Source: Tetraselmis striata
Lineage: Eukaryota > Chlorophyta > Chlorodendrophyceae > Chlorodendrales > Chlorodendraceae
NCBI GenBank assembly: GCA_006384855.1
Contig: VCJN01000783.1
Coordinates: forward strand, 54,070 to 118,069
DNA length: 64,000 nt
Direction of reading: 5' to 3'
Part shown: piece by piece, positions 34,676-46,809 of the stretch
Numbering within the stretch: the stretch's first letter is position 1
Layout: every line of letters starts with the position of its first letter
Made by a program: the position numbers and the translations under genes
The notes under the pieces: generated by a model
What the model saw: only the letters and a program-made list of their open reading frames with translations
Told to the model about the DNA's origin: nothing
The model's database searches: none

Positions 34676-35952
34676 GAGCGGGCGATGGCCGGTGTTGCCG
34701 TTCTCGCTCGTCCCTCACGGTGATGTATGAACACGTGAAAGGGTGGTTGCCACAGCTCGGGAGACCGGGCAGCGGTGCGTGGGCGCACCGTTTGCCTTGT
34801 TTCTGCGCGGCATTGCAATACACAGGGATTTCTGGACGAATGGAATAACATCCGATTCTACAATGTACATCAGAGAGTAGACATGCCGGTTGTAAACAGG
34901 CCGGCTAGCGCCTCACGACGCCCGAGGGAGCGAGCCAAGTTAGGTAGCGACACATCGTCACCGAAAATCGTCGGTTGGTTAGCCGCGACCTCGTTCAATC
35001 ATCGCACCCGCTTCCGTTCAGCGGTGATTATTGGCCCTGCGGCCACTTTTCTCAAGTTGCGCGGATGATCATTGCCCTCCGGTGTGTACGCCACTGGAGT
35101 AAGCATGCATGGTGTCAGGAGGCAGGGAGCAGAATGTATATAGCCATGCATTAAGAGGCGAGACGGGAGTCTATTCGTTGTTTGAGCGATTAAGGAAACG
35201 GATGTACATTATTCTAATAGTTTTCCTTACTTGAAACTAATTAACTAATTTAGAATAACTAAGTGGTAGTAGGCCGATCGAGGCTCCTGGCGCCCCTTCC
35301 GCCCCCTACCCCCTTCTACCACTGCGTGATCTTCACACACTTCACTCCTCGACGCCCGTTTATGCTTGAGAGGATGACGTCGTGACGTGTCGACATGTGG
35401 ATGGGAACACACAAGGCTTTTGTTGCCAGGTGCATAGCCCTCTCGGTTGCGTTGTCTTGCACTGGTCCGGCTGGTGGTGTTTGTTTCAGCCAGGCCTCGG
35501 TGTGACTGGCTCACTTTATCCTGAGTTCATGTTCTGATTCCCAATTTCTATATACACACAGGCGCAGCTGCTCCCCGCCGGTCACTCGCGTTAGCGTGCG
35601 GCATGCGCCCGTTGTGACGACGAGGAATTTGTTCGCGCGCGCTGTATGCGCGCGGCCCGGCCGCCCTCGCCAAAAAACTCAGCCAAACCTGTATTTTCCG
35701 CTCCGGCCAGTAGAACTCAACTGACGCCCTGTCGCCCTGTTGGGCGGTAAAACAATCCGCCTTCCTGCTGATGCGCTCGTCGTCGATTGGCCCCGTCAGG
35801 GCTTTGCTGCACTTCTCCAGGCGCGACTTTGCCCTCCCTCCCCCCTTCTCTCCCCCCAACACCACCCCCACATTGGAAGACCTCATTCCCGGTGAAGGCT
35901 GCTGCGGCATACCAAAGGGCGCCTGTTGCGAGGTGTCCACCACCGGGGCGTC
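34676..35952. other. Spacer upstream of the JmjC gene
   Basis: No supported gene. An AT-rich stretch at 35160-35260 separates the transposon-rich area from the GC-rich promoter and 5' UTR of the next gene. Confidence 0.4.
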
Positions 35953-37787
35953 ATGACCGTCGGGAGTGTTTCCGCCAAGCGGTTCCTGCGGCACTCGTCA
36001 GTATCCAGCGGCGGGCTGACCCGTCCGGAGGGCCGCCAGTCGCGAGGAAGTGACGCGGCTCCACCAGAAAGGGGCGACGTGTATTGTATCGGCTTGCCTG
36101 CGACAGCGCCCATGCGCGGAGGGGGTGAGGCAGGGGCAGGCTCTTCGCTGCGAGGGGGGCGCCGGCAGCTGGGGCGGGAGGGCCTGCGGTGGAGGCGACT
36201 GCAACTCGCCGCGCAAACCGTGGCCGTAGCCCTCGTGGCCCTCGGCTACCACTGCATTTTCCTTTGGCTATGCAGATGTGGGGCGTGGCAAGCTCAGACT
36301 GGCATCTTGGGGGTCGCAAGGCCTCAGGCATGGGACAATGGGCCAGCATGCGTGGACGGCGACGGGGGCCTCAAGCCCGGGTGGGTCTGCTCACGTCGTG
36401 TGTCGCTCCAGCGACTGGGGGCCCCGTCGCCGGCGGCCTTCCTGGAGCACCACTTTCAGCCGGGCGTGCCTGCCGTACTGGACGGCTTGGGTGTCGAGGA
36501 GTGGGACGTATTTCGCAGTCAGGCGTGGAGCGTGGACAAGCTGCTGCACAGGTTATGGGCGGCAGCCCGCACGAGCGCACTGGAATTTTGCTGGGATTAA
36601 CGCCGCATTGATGGAATAATCTAGACGTCTGAATTTCGATTTGCGAGCACATGTGACCGTCCGCTGACCTCCTGGAGTGTGGAATACAGATACGGCCACC
36701 TGAGCGTGTATTTGCAAATGGGCCGGATCAAGGATCCGGAGTATATAAAGCACGGCAACCAGCTGGAGCTGCGCCTCCCCTTCCGCGAGTTCCTTCGCAT
36801 GCTGACGACGCACATGCGCGAGAGCAACGACTACTACCTCACCGCCAACAACTATCTCTTCAGGCAGGCCGGCTTCCAAAGCATGCTGCGCGACATCACG
36901 CCACTGTATGATGGCTTCATGGGCGCCGCGGATCCTGACGACCCTGCCGCGGGAGTGGACATCTGGATGGGCCCGAAGGGCACCGTGAGCCCGCTGCACC
37001 AGGTGGCCGCCCGTTACAATACACCCCCTCCGCTGCTTCATGACAGCGCCTCCAATAACGGAATGGTGTGAAGCAGCCCTCCTGTCCACAACATCCTTGC
37101 GCAGGATGCCACCTCCATCCTCTTCACTCAGGTGGCCGGCCGCAAGCTGTGGCGGCTAATCTCTCCAGACCAGCGCGATCTGCTTTACAGTAAAGGTGAG
37201 TGATGCCCTCTACGCTCCATTTACCTCCCCCATTCCACAGCAACCTCTCCTTCCCAGATATCCTTGGCACATCACGTGTTTCTGTGGTCGCATCTTTTCA
37301 GCTGACGGTGCCAACCGCTGGTTTGCCCCATGCGGCCAGATGGGCTTTCAGCGGTGAATCTAGAGAAGCCATGGGAGGAGGTCCTGCACGACTTTCCCAA
37401 GATGGAGCAGGTAATGCGAAAGCCTAGCTGAATGCCATCATGCCTCCCGCACTGCCTGTCTGCATGCTCCCGCAGACGGACCCCTCACCAGGGGCGTGCA
37501 TGGGCCGCAGGCGGTGATCATAAGCGTCACGCTCGAGCCAGGCGAGACGCTGTTCCTCCCCAACGGCTGGTGGCATCACGTGACGTCCCTGGACTCGCCG
37601 TGCATCTCCGTGTCGAGCACGCGCTGGCTGCCCATGTTCCACGAGGTGAGCCCAGCAACCCCACCTTCCGCGCGGACAAATAGCCGCGGAATATGCATGC
37701 TGAGAAGTGTCTGCCGCTCCCCAGGCTGAGCACAGGTTGCACACCAAGTGGAGCGAGTACCCCTGGGAGGTGCACCTTCAGGGCTGA
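35953..37787 (+). CDS. JmjC-domain (cupin_8-type) oxygenase with possible N-terminal membrane anchor, six exons
   Basis: Exons 35953-36551, 36690-37002, 37105-37195, 37352-37410, 37511-37645 and 37725-37787 join in phase to 1260 nt (419 residues). The domain begins SPAAFLEHHFQPGVPAVLDG, continues with IWMGPKGTVSPLHQ|D and FTQVAGRKLWRLISP, and ends with LEPGETLFLPNGWWHHVTSL. The Fe(II) ligands are visible: H303-x-D305, split by an intron, and a distal His (376 or 377). JmjC enzymes of this type are 2-oxoglutarate-dependent protein hydroxylases or demethylases; the substrate is unknown. Residues about 80-100 (LQLAAQTVAVALVALGYHCI) form a hydrophobic segment after an Arg-rich stretch, so the protein may be a type II membrane protein of the secretory pathway. 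The start codon is uncertain: ATG 35953 is used and ATG 36112 is an alternative. Confidence 0.82.
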
Positions 37788-38969
37788 GCCCGTGAAGTGC
37801 GCAATTGGTCCGAGGCAGCTCCAGATCCGCAGTACCTCGTAACCCGCCCAGGCTGGCACGCCATTGCCCGGCATGGCATGCACCAAGCCTCTCATGTTGG
37901 GCGCGCCATTGATGTACGGGCGCTTGCAGACCCCGTGGTTTCAATTTGTTATGTACTCCTTTGTTTGTAAATGTCTATTTGTATTCGAACGACACGGCGC
38001 TTGGGCAATGCGTGCTCATGTGTAGTCAGTAGCCATGACACACAGGCATTGCAAATGATCACTGGATCTTAGTGGTGCGCTTCACAGATTTGTCGCTGAG
38101 GCTAGTTTAGCGCAAGGAATTACTTGATAGTAACTTATGCTCTTAATATCCACATACATGGGCGCCGAATAATTAGATTAAGGTTTAAGGAATTACATGT
38201 AAACCCTAACCCCTAAAACCCTAAATAATTCTTCTTGCCGGCAGATATGTGATGGTGGTGGCTGCTCTTGGGCAGCATGCGCAGGAATTGCTGGAAGGTG
38301 AGGCACAGCTCCAACCTGGCGCCGATCTTTGTATGCTCTGGATCGGAGCTCCGGCCCATGGCGGCCAACCCCCGCTAAGGTTGTTCTGTACCTGACAGTC
38401 CCAGTCCAGCAGGTGAGTGGTCTAGGTGCTCGCGCATCATTGTTAGGACGATTTCAGTGCGCGCTGGTGCGGTCTTGTCATCCGCACCTGGGCAGCAGCT
38501 TGCACACGCTCCGTGCCAACGTCGCTACGCTGTCTCAGGCGCAGTCCCCTCTTTTGAAGCTGTGTCACTGCCTCGAGACTGGTGGCGCATTACGACAGGC
38601 GGTGTGCACCTCAATTCCTGCCACCTCTTGGCAGGCGAGAGCTCTGGCTGCCAGTACCTCCATTTCGTATGAGCCAGTATGGAGGGCTCTTGCAGCTGCT
38701 GTAACTTCGCAGGAGCCGCCCGCCGAAGTTACCATTGCCATCAATAGACGACTCAAGCTGACGATGGGCGTCGCCACTAGCACATCAGAGACGCCAATTG
38801 GCGGTGTGCAGCAGCTTCGGAGTCAATGTAGATCAAGTCTCCGCAGTGCTGAAGCTCTTGTAAGTGCGCCCCGTAGGCAGCTTGAGGGATCTCCGTCGAT
38901 TCTCGCGAAGCCGAGTCGGCGCTTGGCCGCCTGTAGGTCTGGCGCAGGCCGGGTAATTGTCTCTGCGCC
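37788..38969. other. Convergent intergenic space
   Basis: Between the stops of the JmjC gene (plus) and the UBE2H-like gene (minus). It holds the telomere-like tract at 38201-38226. A 228-codon plus-strand ORF at 38329-39015 overlaps the end of the E2 gene and has no motif support. Confidence 0.5.
38201..38226. repeat. Short interstitial telomere-like tract, (C)CCTAAA units
   Basis: AAACCCTAACCCCTAAAACC, then CTAAA, contains three degenerate CCCTAAA units, the plant-type telomere repeat also found in many green algae. It is too short and imperfect to be a chromosome end. Confidence 0.6.
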
Positions 38970-40203
38970 TCACGGATCGGAAGTGGCTGCCGCGTCCTCT
39001 TCGTCAGAGGAATAACCTCCCCTAGAGCTGGCGTCGCTGAGAGAAGACGCGTCATCATCACCAGCTGCTGGGCAAACGGCATCATCAGCTGCGGCATGGA
39101 TGTCTTCCGCCTTGGCGTACCGCTGGACGTACTCTGCACGTCACCGGATCGCGGAGCGTGCCAGCAACTCAGCCTTACATTCAGTCAGGGATCAGGGGGA
39201 GGGGAGTTGGGGGCGTAGCCTCACCCTGGACCTTCTTGTTGAACGCTGTTGGCTCATGCATGAGCATGGCAGCTGCCTCATCGTTCAGCCCATGAGCGGT
39301 GTTGGGGTAGAGCAGCAGCTGCGGCAGAAACACCTCGAAGACATTCACAAGATCTGCGAAACAGAATGGAGCTTCCTTAGAAGGGCAGCCAGGCACAGGC
39401 TGAGGAGGAGCGCTGCCAAGTACGCCTCCCTGTACATGATCTGAGGGGCCAGGATCTCTCACCGAACATGGGGCTCCAGTTTTCGTTGATCACATCCAGG
39501 CAGACATGTCCGGCGCTGCGCATGACACGGGCGCTGACGTGTAAGCAAAGGAAGTGGCCCTGTTCGCAGGACTGCAGGGTTCCACAGACAGCGCGGAGGG
39601 CTTACCTCTTGTGCACATTTGGATGGTAAATGCGGTTCACAAAGGTGATAGATGGCGACTCGTAGGGGTAGGCGTCCGACAACTCAACATGCAGCTTCCA
39701 GTGCCCCCCCTCATATGGACCTGCGTAGCCACCAGGGAGAGCTCGTCAGGGCAATGGATGGCAGTGCGCAAGCATGACATGCGGTTCATACATATCGGCC
39801 GGTAAATATGGTCCCGTATCATCGTGCAAGGGCTGCTACTAATTAATGCAGGGGTCCATTCTTTGCCAGTCACGGGACACGGCAGTGGCCTGAGCAGAGG
39901 CACGTACTGTCTTTAGGCCCCACAAACTCCACATGGAACTCGTTGATGCGATCGTTCACCATTTCCACCTTGTAGTCGTTCATCATGCTGAAGGGTGGGC
40001 GCGCACAGGGGTGTTGGTGTCAGCTCAGGGGGCAGCGGAATGTCACAGGATCTCTCAGTCCAAATGGCGGCGATGGAACGAAATCGCGGAGACAGACGTG
40101 CGCGTTGCAGCGCCGCAGATTTCTCCTATACAACATGTTGCTGCAGTCAGTGGGCTCACAGCTTCATGACATCCCTCTCTCGACGCTTGTTATCGGATCC
40201 CAT
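38970..40203 (-). CDS. UBE2H: Ubiquitin-conjugating enzyme E2, UBE2H/Ubc8 type, copy B
   Basis: Minus-strand exons 40203-40160, 39987-39908, 39720-39606, 39515-39463, 39353-39225 and 39133-38970 close in frame to 585 nt (194 residues). The first five exons have exactly the same lengths and phases as copy A at 56172-57457. E2 enzymes carry ubiquitin as a thioester; UBE2H/Ubc8 works with the GID/CTLH ligase in yeast and animals. Visible motifs are [40 protein letters not shown], the HPN box (74-76) and the active Cys85 in [10 protein letters not shown]. The acidic Ser/Asp-rich tail ([20 protein letters not shown]) is typical of the subfamily. Compared with copy A it has a longer tail insert (about 8 residues after EDIHAA) and the changes NVHKS for NVDEM next to the active site. 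Both copies look intact. Confidence 0.9.
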
Positions 40204-41957
40204 TTTGCCCTGTGGTCTGCCTGAACAATGCACACATACAGGGTGCGTGAGATGCGACTCAGAGCGACTCCCAGAGTACCAGCATAAGGGCCTAAAATGC
40301 AGCACCTCTGGGTGAGTGTGGCGGGCTGGCGGCATGCACCCTAACCGCGCTGCTGCCACCCGATCCCTCGTAAATCAGCGCCTGTACTCTCCCGCTCTCA
40401 CCTCATCATTTATAGCTGCCCGATCTTTTGCGCTGCAGCGGCCAGCGGTGGCCGAGAACACCAGGGGCGGCAGGGAAGAAACAGAAGCACAAATGCCAAG
40501 GCCAAGTACCGTCTAAGCAACTCCGTATGGCACAGTGGTGGTGACCCTTCTGCTCGCAACTTTCGGTGCGCGGCGTTTAGGCGCCCCGTCGAGGTGCTGT
40601 GGCCGCGCGGGCTGCTCTGCTCACGATCGGAACCGACACTGTGCCACCCGATACACTTATCCAGGGTCAGACGGTGCGCAGTAGCTTGAGCCTCCGCGGT
40701 CGGTGCCCGGCCGGTTTGCGGTTCTCGGGTGGGGAAACTGGGGCGAGGAACGGAGAATAAGGACGGGCTGCGCGCGCACCTTGACCAGCAATGCCGTAGC
40801 TGAGTATAACAGCGACTGAGCAGGTGACGCAACCGTCGATTATACGGCGTGAGGATCCCAAATTCCCGAACATGCAACTATTCACCTGCAAAAAGCTGTT
40901 CCTTGAGCCAGCTGTCCGTGGCCTTGCGATGGCCGGCAATCGTATTGGCGTACTCGTAGGCGTTTGAAGCGCGCACGGGCGCACCAGATTGGCTGCTGAG
41001 CGCTGGTGGGTTGCGCTGTTGTGTCCCTGACCTGCTGCACGTGCTTGCTGTGCTCAGCTTGACACATGCTCGCGGTGGGGAATATCTGCCGTAGTATTCA
41101 TGATGCGCTCAGTTGTCACAGTAATTCACACCAGCAGCGACTTTATTACCGCGGTGCAGGGTAATCCTTAGTAGCGCTACCCTGTAGTGCTGGTACTGCC
41201 GCGCGCGTTGCGGGCCCGTTTGTTTTTCCGCCCCCGGGACAGGACTGGCACCAGTGAAACCCTTGCAGCGTCTCTACGACGGCCGTTTGGGCAGCAATCC
41301 AGTTACGGAAAGCCCTGGGTAGGCGACGCTCCGTTATAGTCATCAAGCAAATTGCCGAAGCATTTCGCAAGACTAATTGGAGCCCAGTGACGGAACTTCC
41401 AACACTGTTGGATCACCGTCTAAAACACTGCCATCAAAATACCCGGCACTGACCACGAAAGGTCCGCCCTACCCGTTTGGGCGTCGGCCCATTCGAGTAA
41501 TGCGAGTTGGGGCAAGCCCAAACCCGCGGAGCAAAGCATTTCGGGAGTGCGATACATGTGCAACAAAAAAGGCAATGTGAGGGAGGGCCCGACGCCATAG
41601 CTGGAAAAATTTCCCATTCCCAGTAAAATCCAGGGCGCCGTGAATGCGGGCCCGTTGTCTAGAGCCATATCAACAAGGCAGCTATTAACTAAATTTACAC
41701 CGCAGAGTTCATTTTGCCCCGTAGGGTTTATTTATACCCTAGTTCCCGGGGCTACGTTCAGTACTTAAGACTCAAGGGTGGTGGAACTTAGGTTTGTAGA
41801 TCTAGGGTGCAGGGCGGCATTCATCAACGTGCACACCAGCCGCGACGCATATCTAATGCTGGTTTTGGGGCATTTTGCCCAAAATGGGACAAAGTGGAGG
41901 CAAATCAATATTTACTATTATGATTAAATCCATCGCCTAGCCTACGTTACTAACAGT
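40204..41957. other. Spacer; proximal part duplicated near 55.6 kb
   Basis: About 40660-40850 is homologous, inverted, to about 55600-55790, upstream of UBE2H copy A, so the inverted duplication includes promoter DNA. No gene is supported in 40.9-41.9 kb; a minus-strand frame at 41420-41668 has no motif. Confidence 0.5.
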
Positions 41958-43936
41958 TTAATCGTTGAGCATGCCCAACGCAAGCAAGTCCTTCTTCGTG
42001 GCTGCGTTAAACTTGACGACATTGCCGGGTTTGCGTTGCGCTCGGGTGATTGACATGACGTGGACGCAATTGTTTCGTGGTTGATTTATGATTTGCCACC
42101 TAGTTTCATGCGTGTATGTCTTCACAACTTGGACGCTTTTATCGTACCGCCACGTCTTTCTGACCATGGTGCCGTCCTCATTCAGCGCCTCGCGACTTCC
42201 CGACACGTCGTGGATGGCCTTCGTCGCGTACGACAGAGGAATGGCTTCATCAACAAGCTTCCAAGGAAGCATTAGGCACTTCTCCCAGCTTGTGTCAACG
42301 GCTTCTTCCCTCCTTTTTGTCTGCGCGTACCACCATAGCGGCATGATATGTTTGCCCTTTGCATCGGCATGGAAGGGCTCGTAAACGGCCACGGTCAACG
42401 TGGCCACGGTCAACGTGTCAACGGAAAGCTTGCGCGATTTCACAAGCCCGATGACGAGTCTCGACTCCCAATCACCAAGAGTTTCATGACGCTTGTCCTC
42501 CTCATGCACCTAACGATGGCCAAGACCGCAAGCCAAGTCAGTCCCGAGCGAGATTCCATACCATTTTTGTTCGAGCTGGGACAAAAAAACAATCAAGGTA
42601 GATGCCCCAAATTGTTTTGTCCCGTAAAGGACAAAAATGACAAACAATGGTACTCACATCGGAGACGTCGATGACAACGAGGTTCGTGCCCTTCGCATCG
42701 CTGGACGATGTGAAATCATGAAGCCTCTCCTTGGCACCGGCGTGAACTCCCTGGAAGGCGTTGTCATCTTGAAGCACTTGAGCTCGAACCTCGGCTTCAA
42801 CGCGAGCGGCTTTGTCATTGTTGAGGTCTGTGTTGGTAGCCATTGTGTGACAAGCCTCAACAAGCGCGGTCTGCCCGTACTCGCGCAAGAAGTCGTCAAT
42901 TCCCTCTATTTTCCGTTGCAGTTAGAACCCGCAGAAAGCTGCCGAAGGAGCAATATGCATCTCATCCATGCGCAATTCGTCGAGCATGTTCTTCCAGCTC
43001 TCCCGCTCGACTGGGGAGAAGTGCCACTGAACCGTCAGGTCCGTGATGTACGACCTGGTCTTCTAGAAGTCATCCACGTACCTCTTGATTTTCTGCGCGT
43101 TGGGCTTCTTCTTGTCGCAGAGATGAGCGTACAAAAGGGGCCGGCCCGCACGAATCTCGGGCGTCCCAGTTGGCGCGCTCGTCAAGATTTGCACGGGCTC
43201 GGAAAGCGGTGTGTTGGACCACAAGGCTGTGCGCAACGAGCCGCCACACGCGGCGGCGTCATCACGCTTGAACTCAAATTTGTGCGGCTTGCTGATGTCC
43301 TGGATGCGGGCTTGGAATTGGGCCCCTAACCACTCCAAGAAATCAAGGGAGAATGAGAGCTTTGCAATCTCCGGAGTGGGCGAGAATGTCTTCGCAACCA
43401 AGTCAAGAAAGGCCTCGATTATGTAGGCGGAGCTGCGAGATAGCGCAAGACTGATGCGGTTGAAGATCTGGTCAACCCGTTCGTGAGTTTGCCCGACATG
43501 CAGGAAGACCAAATAAATGACGTCGCAGATGCCAATAGACACAAGCCAATCGCAGAGGGCCGCCACATTGCTGCTCTTGTTCTCCCTGGCGGTGTTGTCC
43601 ATCTAGATTTTAATGTACGGAATCGTTTTGCCACGGAGTTCAATTTCCTGCATCGCCTGTCCGATTCCATCAGTCCACAGCTACTGGACAACTACGGCAA
43701 ATCAGTCGGGAGCAGGACAACAACGAGCTCACCTTCATGATCGTGATTCATATTAGAGTGCAAGTCGTGGATGAATCATGGGGGGTGGTGTTGGTGTAGT
43801 AGTAGATGTCCTCCGGGCGGTAGCCATCGTACTTCACACAAGTGAGGTGATACATGAGAAGCATGTAGGGCTTCACAATGTTTGGGGGTGCGAACCCAGT
43901 GAAGCAGCAAGGTTTTCGCGGACTCCATGCTATCAA
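41958..43936 (-). pseudogene. Decayed DUF7869-like transposon protein
   Basis: Minus-strand frames at 43748-43936, 43063-43602, 42538-42888 and 41958-42509 read as one protein broken by frameshifts and stops. The key segment is DNTARENKSSNVAALCDWLV followed by VFLHVGQTHERVDQIFNRIS (about 43510-43455). That pattern, D-N-x-x-x-EN-K ... F-L-x-V-G-x-THE-x-x-D-x-x-F, is the core of the DUF7869 family found in repetitive genes of algae, fungi and protists, thought to be DDE-type transposase-like. Later pieces are charged and helical (NNDKAARVEAEVRAQVLQDD). The family name is given from memory. It is not functional as it stands. Confidence 0.5.
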
Positions 43937-43969
43937 CTTCGATGAAGAAGAATAAGTTTCCCCAGCTGT

Positions 43970-44370
43970 TGGCTATACTCGTACCGATACTCGGTTGCCC
44001 GATATCGATACGAGTACAGCGCGATATACCGGGACTCGGCTGCTCGCGTACCGGTATATGGCTATATATGCGGCTGCCCACTGGTATCTAACATGCTCGG
44101 ATCTTTTGAATTGCTTTGAGTTGGTTTCTCGCAGCCTTGACTCCGATCTAGGAGGTCACGGGTCCTATCACCCGGAAATCGGATTTGGCGTCCATGGATG
44201 GGACAAGATGGCGTGTTAGCTATACTCGTACCGATACTCGGCTGCTCGATACCGATACGAGTACAACGCGATATACTGGTACTCGGCTGCCCGTGTACCG
44301 GCTATTTGGCTATAATGCTATTTCTGCGGCTGCCCGCTAGTATATGACATGCTCGGATCTTTTGAATTGC
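43970..44370 (+). repeat. Two tandem direct-repeat units, 246-bp offset
   Basis: GCTATACTCGTACCGATACT begins at about 43972 and again at about 44218. Both units run through CGATACGAGTACA-CGCGATATAC to CATGCTCGGATCTTTTGAAT at their ends. Each unit also contains internal palindromic CGATA/TATCG words. Confidence 0.7.
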
Positions 44371-44879
44371 TTTCACTAGCCGAGGCGCGATTGGAAGACG
44401 ACGTTGTTCAGATACCTTCGTTCATGGCGCACTCTCTCGAGGTGGACTTCTGCTCGGCTCTGACTTGACGCCTCACAAGCTGCTAAATGATGTTGACGGT
44501 GCACTTGACATCCCTCTCGCGTCGTGTCCTTTGTGCAAATCTTGCGAGCTTGGTCTTTGAGCGCTTTGCCCACCGCGCAAATGGGACAATGGCTTAATCC
44601 GGGATCTCTTCCTTCTAAGTCCGGCGGAAAGTGTCGAACGACGCGAGCTTCACTTCGCTCTCGGCACCCAAATCTATAAAGCGACAGGTAGGTTCGAAGG
44701 ATTTGTTAGCGACATGTTCTGTCGAAAAAACATCGGGATATAATTGTCGTAAGCCCAAACCGATAATACATGATGGTCGGAGTAAAACGTGGAGAGGTCG
44801 GTGTCAGGCGGACAATCGATACTAATTCGAATGTTGTGAGCTATCAACATGGGATCATTTTTCGGTTGGCGGAATGGGT
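44371..44879. other. Spacer, no supported gene
   Basis: No motif-bearing ORF is seen. This probably continues the same decayed mobile DNA. Confidence 0.4.
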
Positions 44880-45562
44880 GACTATCGGACTGTCAACAGC
44901 GGGACAAGTAGTTAAGTCATAAGCGGGGTAGATAAGTTCGGTCTACAACGGGACAAAGTGACTCTCCTAATCGGCGAGACAAAATAGTTCAGTCTACAGT
45001 GGGGCGGAATAATTTTGAGGGCGAGAAAGTAGTTCGGTCTTAAGGGGGTACATGATGCGTCTGACATCAACGGATAAAAAATCGGTCCAACATGACGAAA
45101 TGATTATATCATTAGCGGGACAAAAGATGTTCGCTTGAGATGGACTAAAAGAATTAGTATATCGGTAGTTGGATGAGATAGTTATGTTTTATGTGGGACA
45201 AATCGTTGTGTCATATCAGCGAGACGAAATAGTTCGGTAATCGGCGTGACGAAATAGTTATTCTATCAGCGGGACATAATGGTTCGGTCTACAACGAGAA
45301 GAACTCGATTTATCATCAGCGGGACGAAATTGTTCTATCACCAACGGGACAAAAAATGATGTCATCATCATTGGGACGAAATAGTTATATAATCAGCGAG
45401 ACGAAATAGGTATGTCACCAGCGCGACGAAATCGTGATGTCATCAGTGGGACGAAATCATGATGTCATCGGTGGGACGGAATAGTTCAGTCACCAACGGG
45501 ACGAAATCGTTTTGTCATCAGCGGGACGAAATAGATATGTCATTAGCGGGGCGAGAAATTTG
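44880..45562 (+). repeat. 25-bp minisatellite, about 27 degenerate units
   Basis: Units follow the consensus GTCATCAGCGGGACGAAATA plus about five variable bases. Five consecutive units between about 45410 and 45540 keep an exact 25-nt period; older units to the left are more diverged. It is AT-rich outside the GCGGGACGA core. Confidence 0.75.
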
Positions 45563-46809
45563 ATGACGGAATCATATTCTTGCATAGTAGGTCCAAGTTC
45601 CACGCGGACCTCAAAACCTACAGAGAAAGCAAGAGAGATTGACGCGCTCGAATCGCTGGTTGGGAGAAGACATAAGGCGGCATCTTCTACCTATCCCCGA
45701 GAAGCCGGCGGCGAAGAAGAGCCGTGCAGCCCTAGCTTCCTCCGCTAGACCGGGCGCAGAAGCGTAAGGTTCTCTTGGAAACCGAGCCTTTTAAGAGGTA
45801 GAGTGCCGCCTTACGGCGTCCCCTCGCAAGGAAAAAGATCTTGAGCCGCTCTCCTGATGAGGGCACAAATCATGAGCGGCCAAGTCCTCTCAAATTCTCA
45901 AATGCAGATAGCGCTAAATTAAGTTGATCGATTACGAGAAACTCATGCAAGCTTACTATCAATTGATTGCGGGATGAGGATGGTAGGGCAGTTCTCTGCG
46001 TAGTCATGACGCTTAGTACTACCTCTACGGAAGAAAGCTCCCGCCAAGCATCATAGCTGACATCATCCGTTCCGATGACCCCCGAAGGCGAGAGTTGATT
46101 GGTGGGAAGCAGCCGGTTTGTTTTTATCATCACTTGTTGAGCCGGTTGTGCCTTCCCAAGTTCTCTACATCCATTATTATGCTCGTTCACTTCAAAGACT
46201 ACACCGCGAAGTTGAAGGACGATAACATACAGACCGTGAACAAGTAGTACCAAAAGCTCATCGCTCTCTTCTCCAAGCACTTGAAGATGGCGGCAACATA
46301 CGGGACAACAATCGTCGCCGTCACAGCCGGAACCAAAACCGCGGTGCGTGAGGGTGCAACCCGGGTGAGTGACATAACAATAATGCGATCAACATTAGAA
46401 ACCAACGCCCCGTGTGGTTTGCTACGTACGCCTTCAAAGCGCTGCGGCCTTTTGTGTGTGGTGGGATTGGATGCATCCGACCTACTCATTCACACACACG
46501 AACTTGAAGACGGCTCTCATTGACAACCATCAAAAGACGCAAATCGATGGGATGAAAGCCATGATAGATGACCTCATGGTTCAAAGAGAAGCCATGGGAC
46601 GAGACTCGGGGACTGCGTCCATATATATGACTTCGCGAACGAAGTGGGCGGGTCTTTCCCTTCCAATGACCGAGGGAGAGGAGCGGCAAGAGCGTGTAGC
46701 GGCGGAGAAGAAGAGACTCGAGGCAAAAGAGCGTCGAGGGATTACATGCTACTCGACGATGACATCATGTAGTATACTTTTCCACAAAATTCGCTTTCTT
46801 GAGCCGATC
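45563..46809. other. Spacer with weak coding fragment
   Basis: A plus-strand frame at 46414-46815 ends with a charged helix (GEERQERVAAEKKRLEAKER) that looks like the tail of a transposon protein, but no family is recognised and there is no clear start. Confidence 0.35.

Noticed and set aside
41146..41668. Minus-strand ORFs at 41146-41370 and 41420-41668
   Set aside because: They are open frames without motifs, coding texture or splice context.
44880..45562. CRISPR array
   Set aside because: Units are contiguous 25-mers without spacers, in a eukaryotic genome; it is a degenerate minisatellite.
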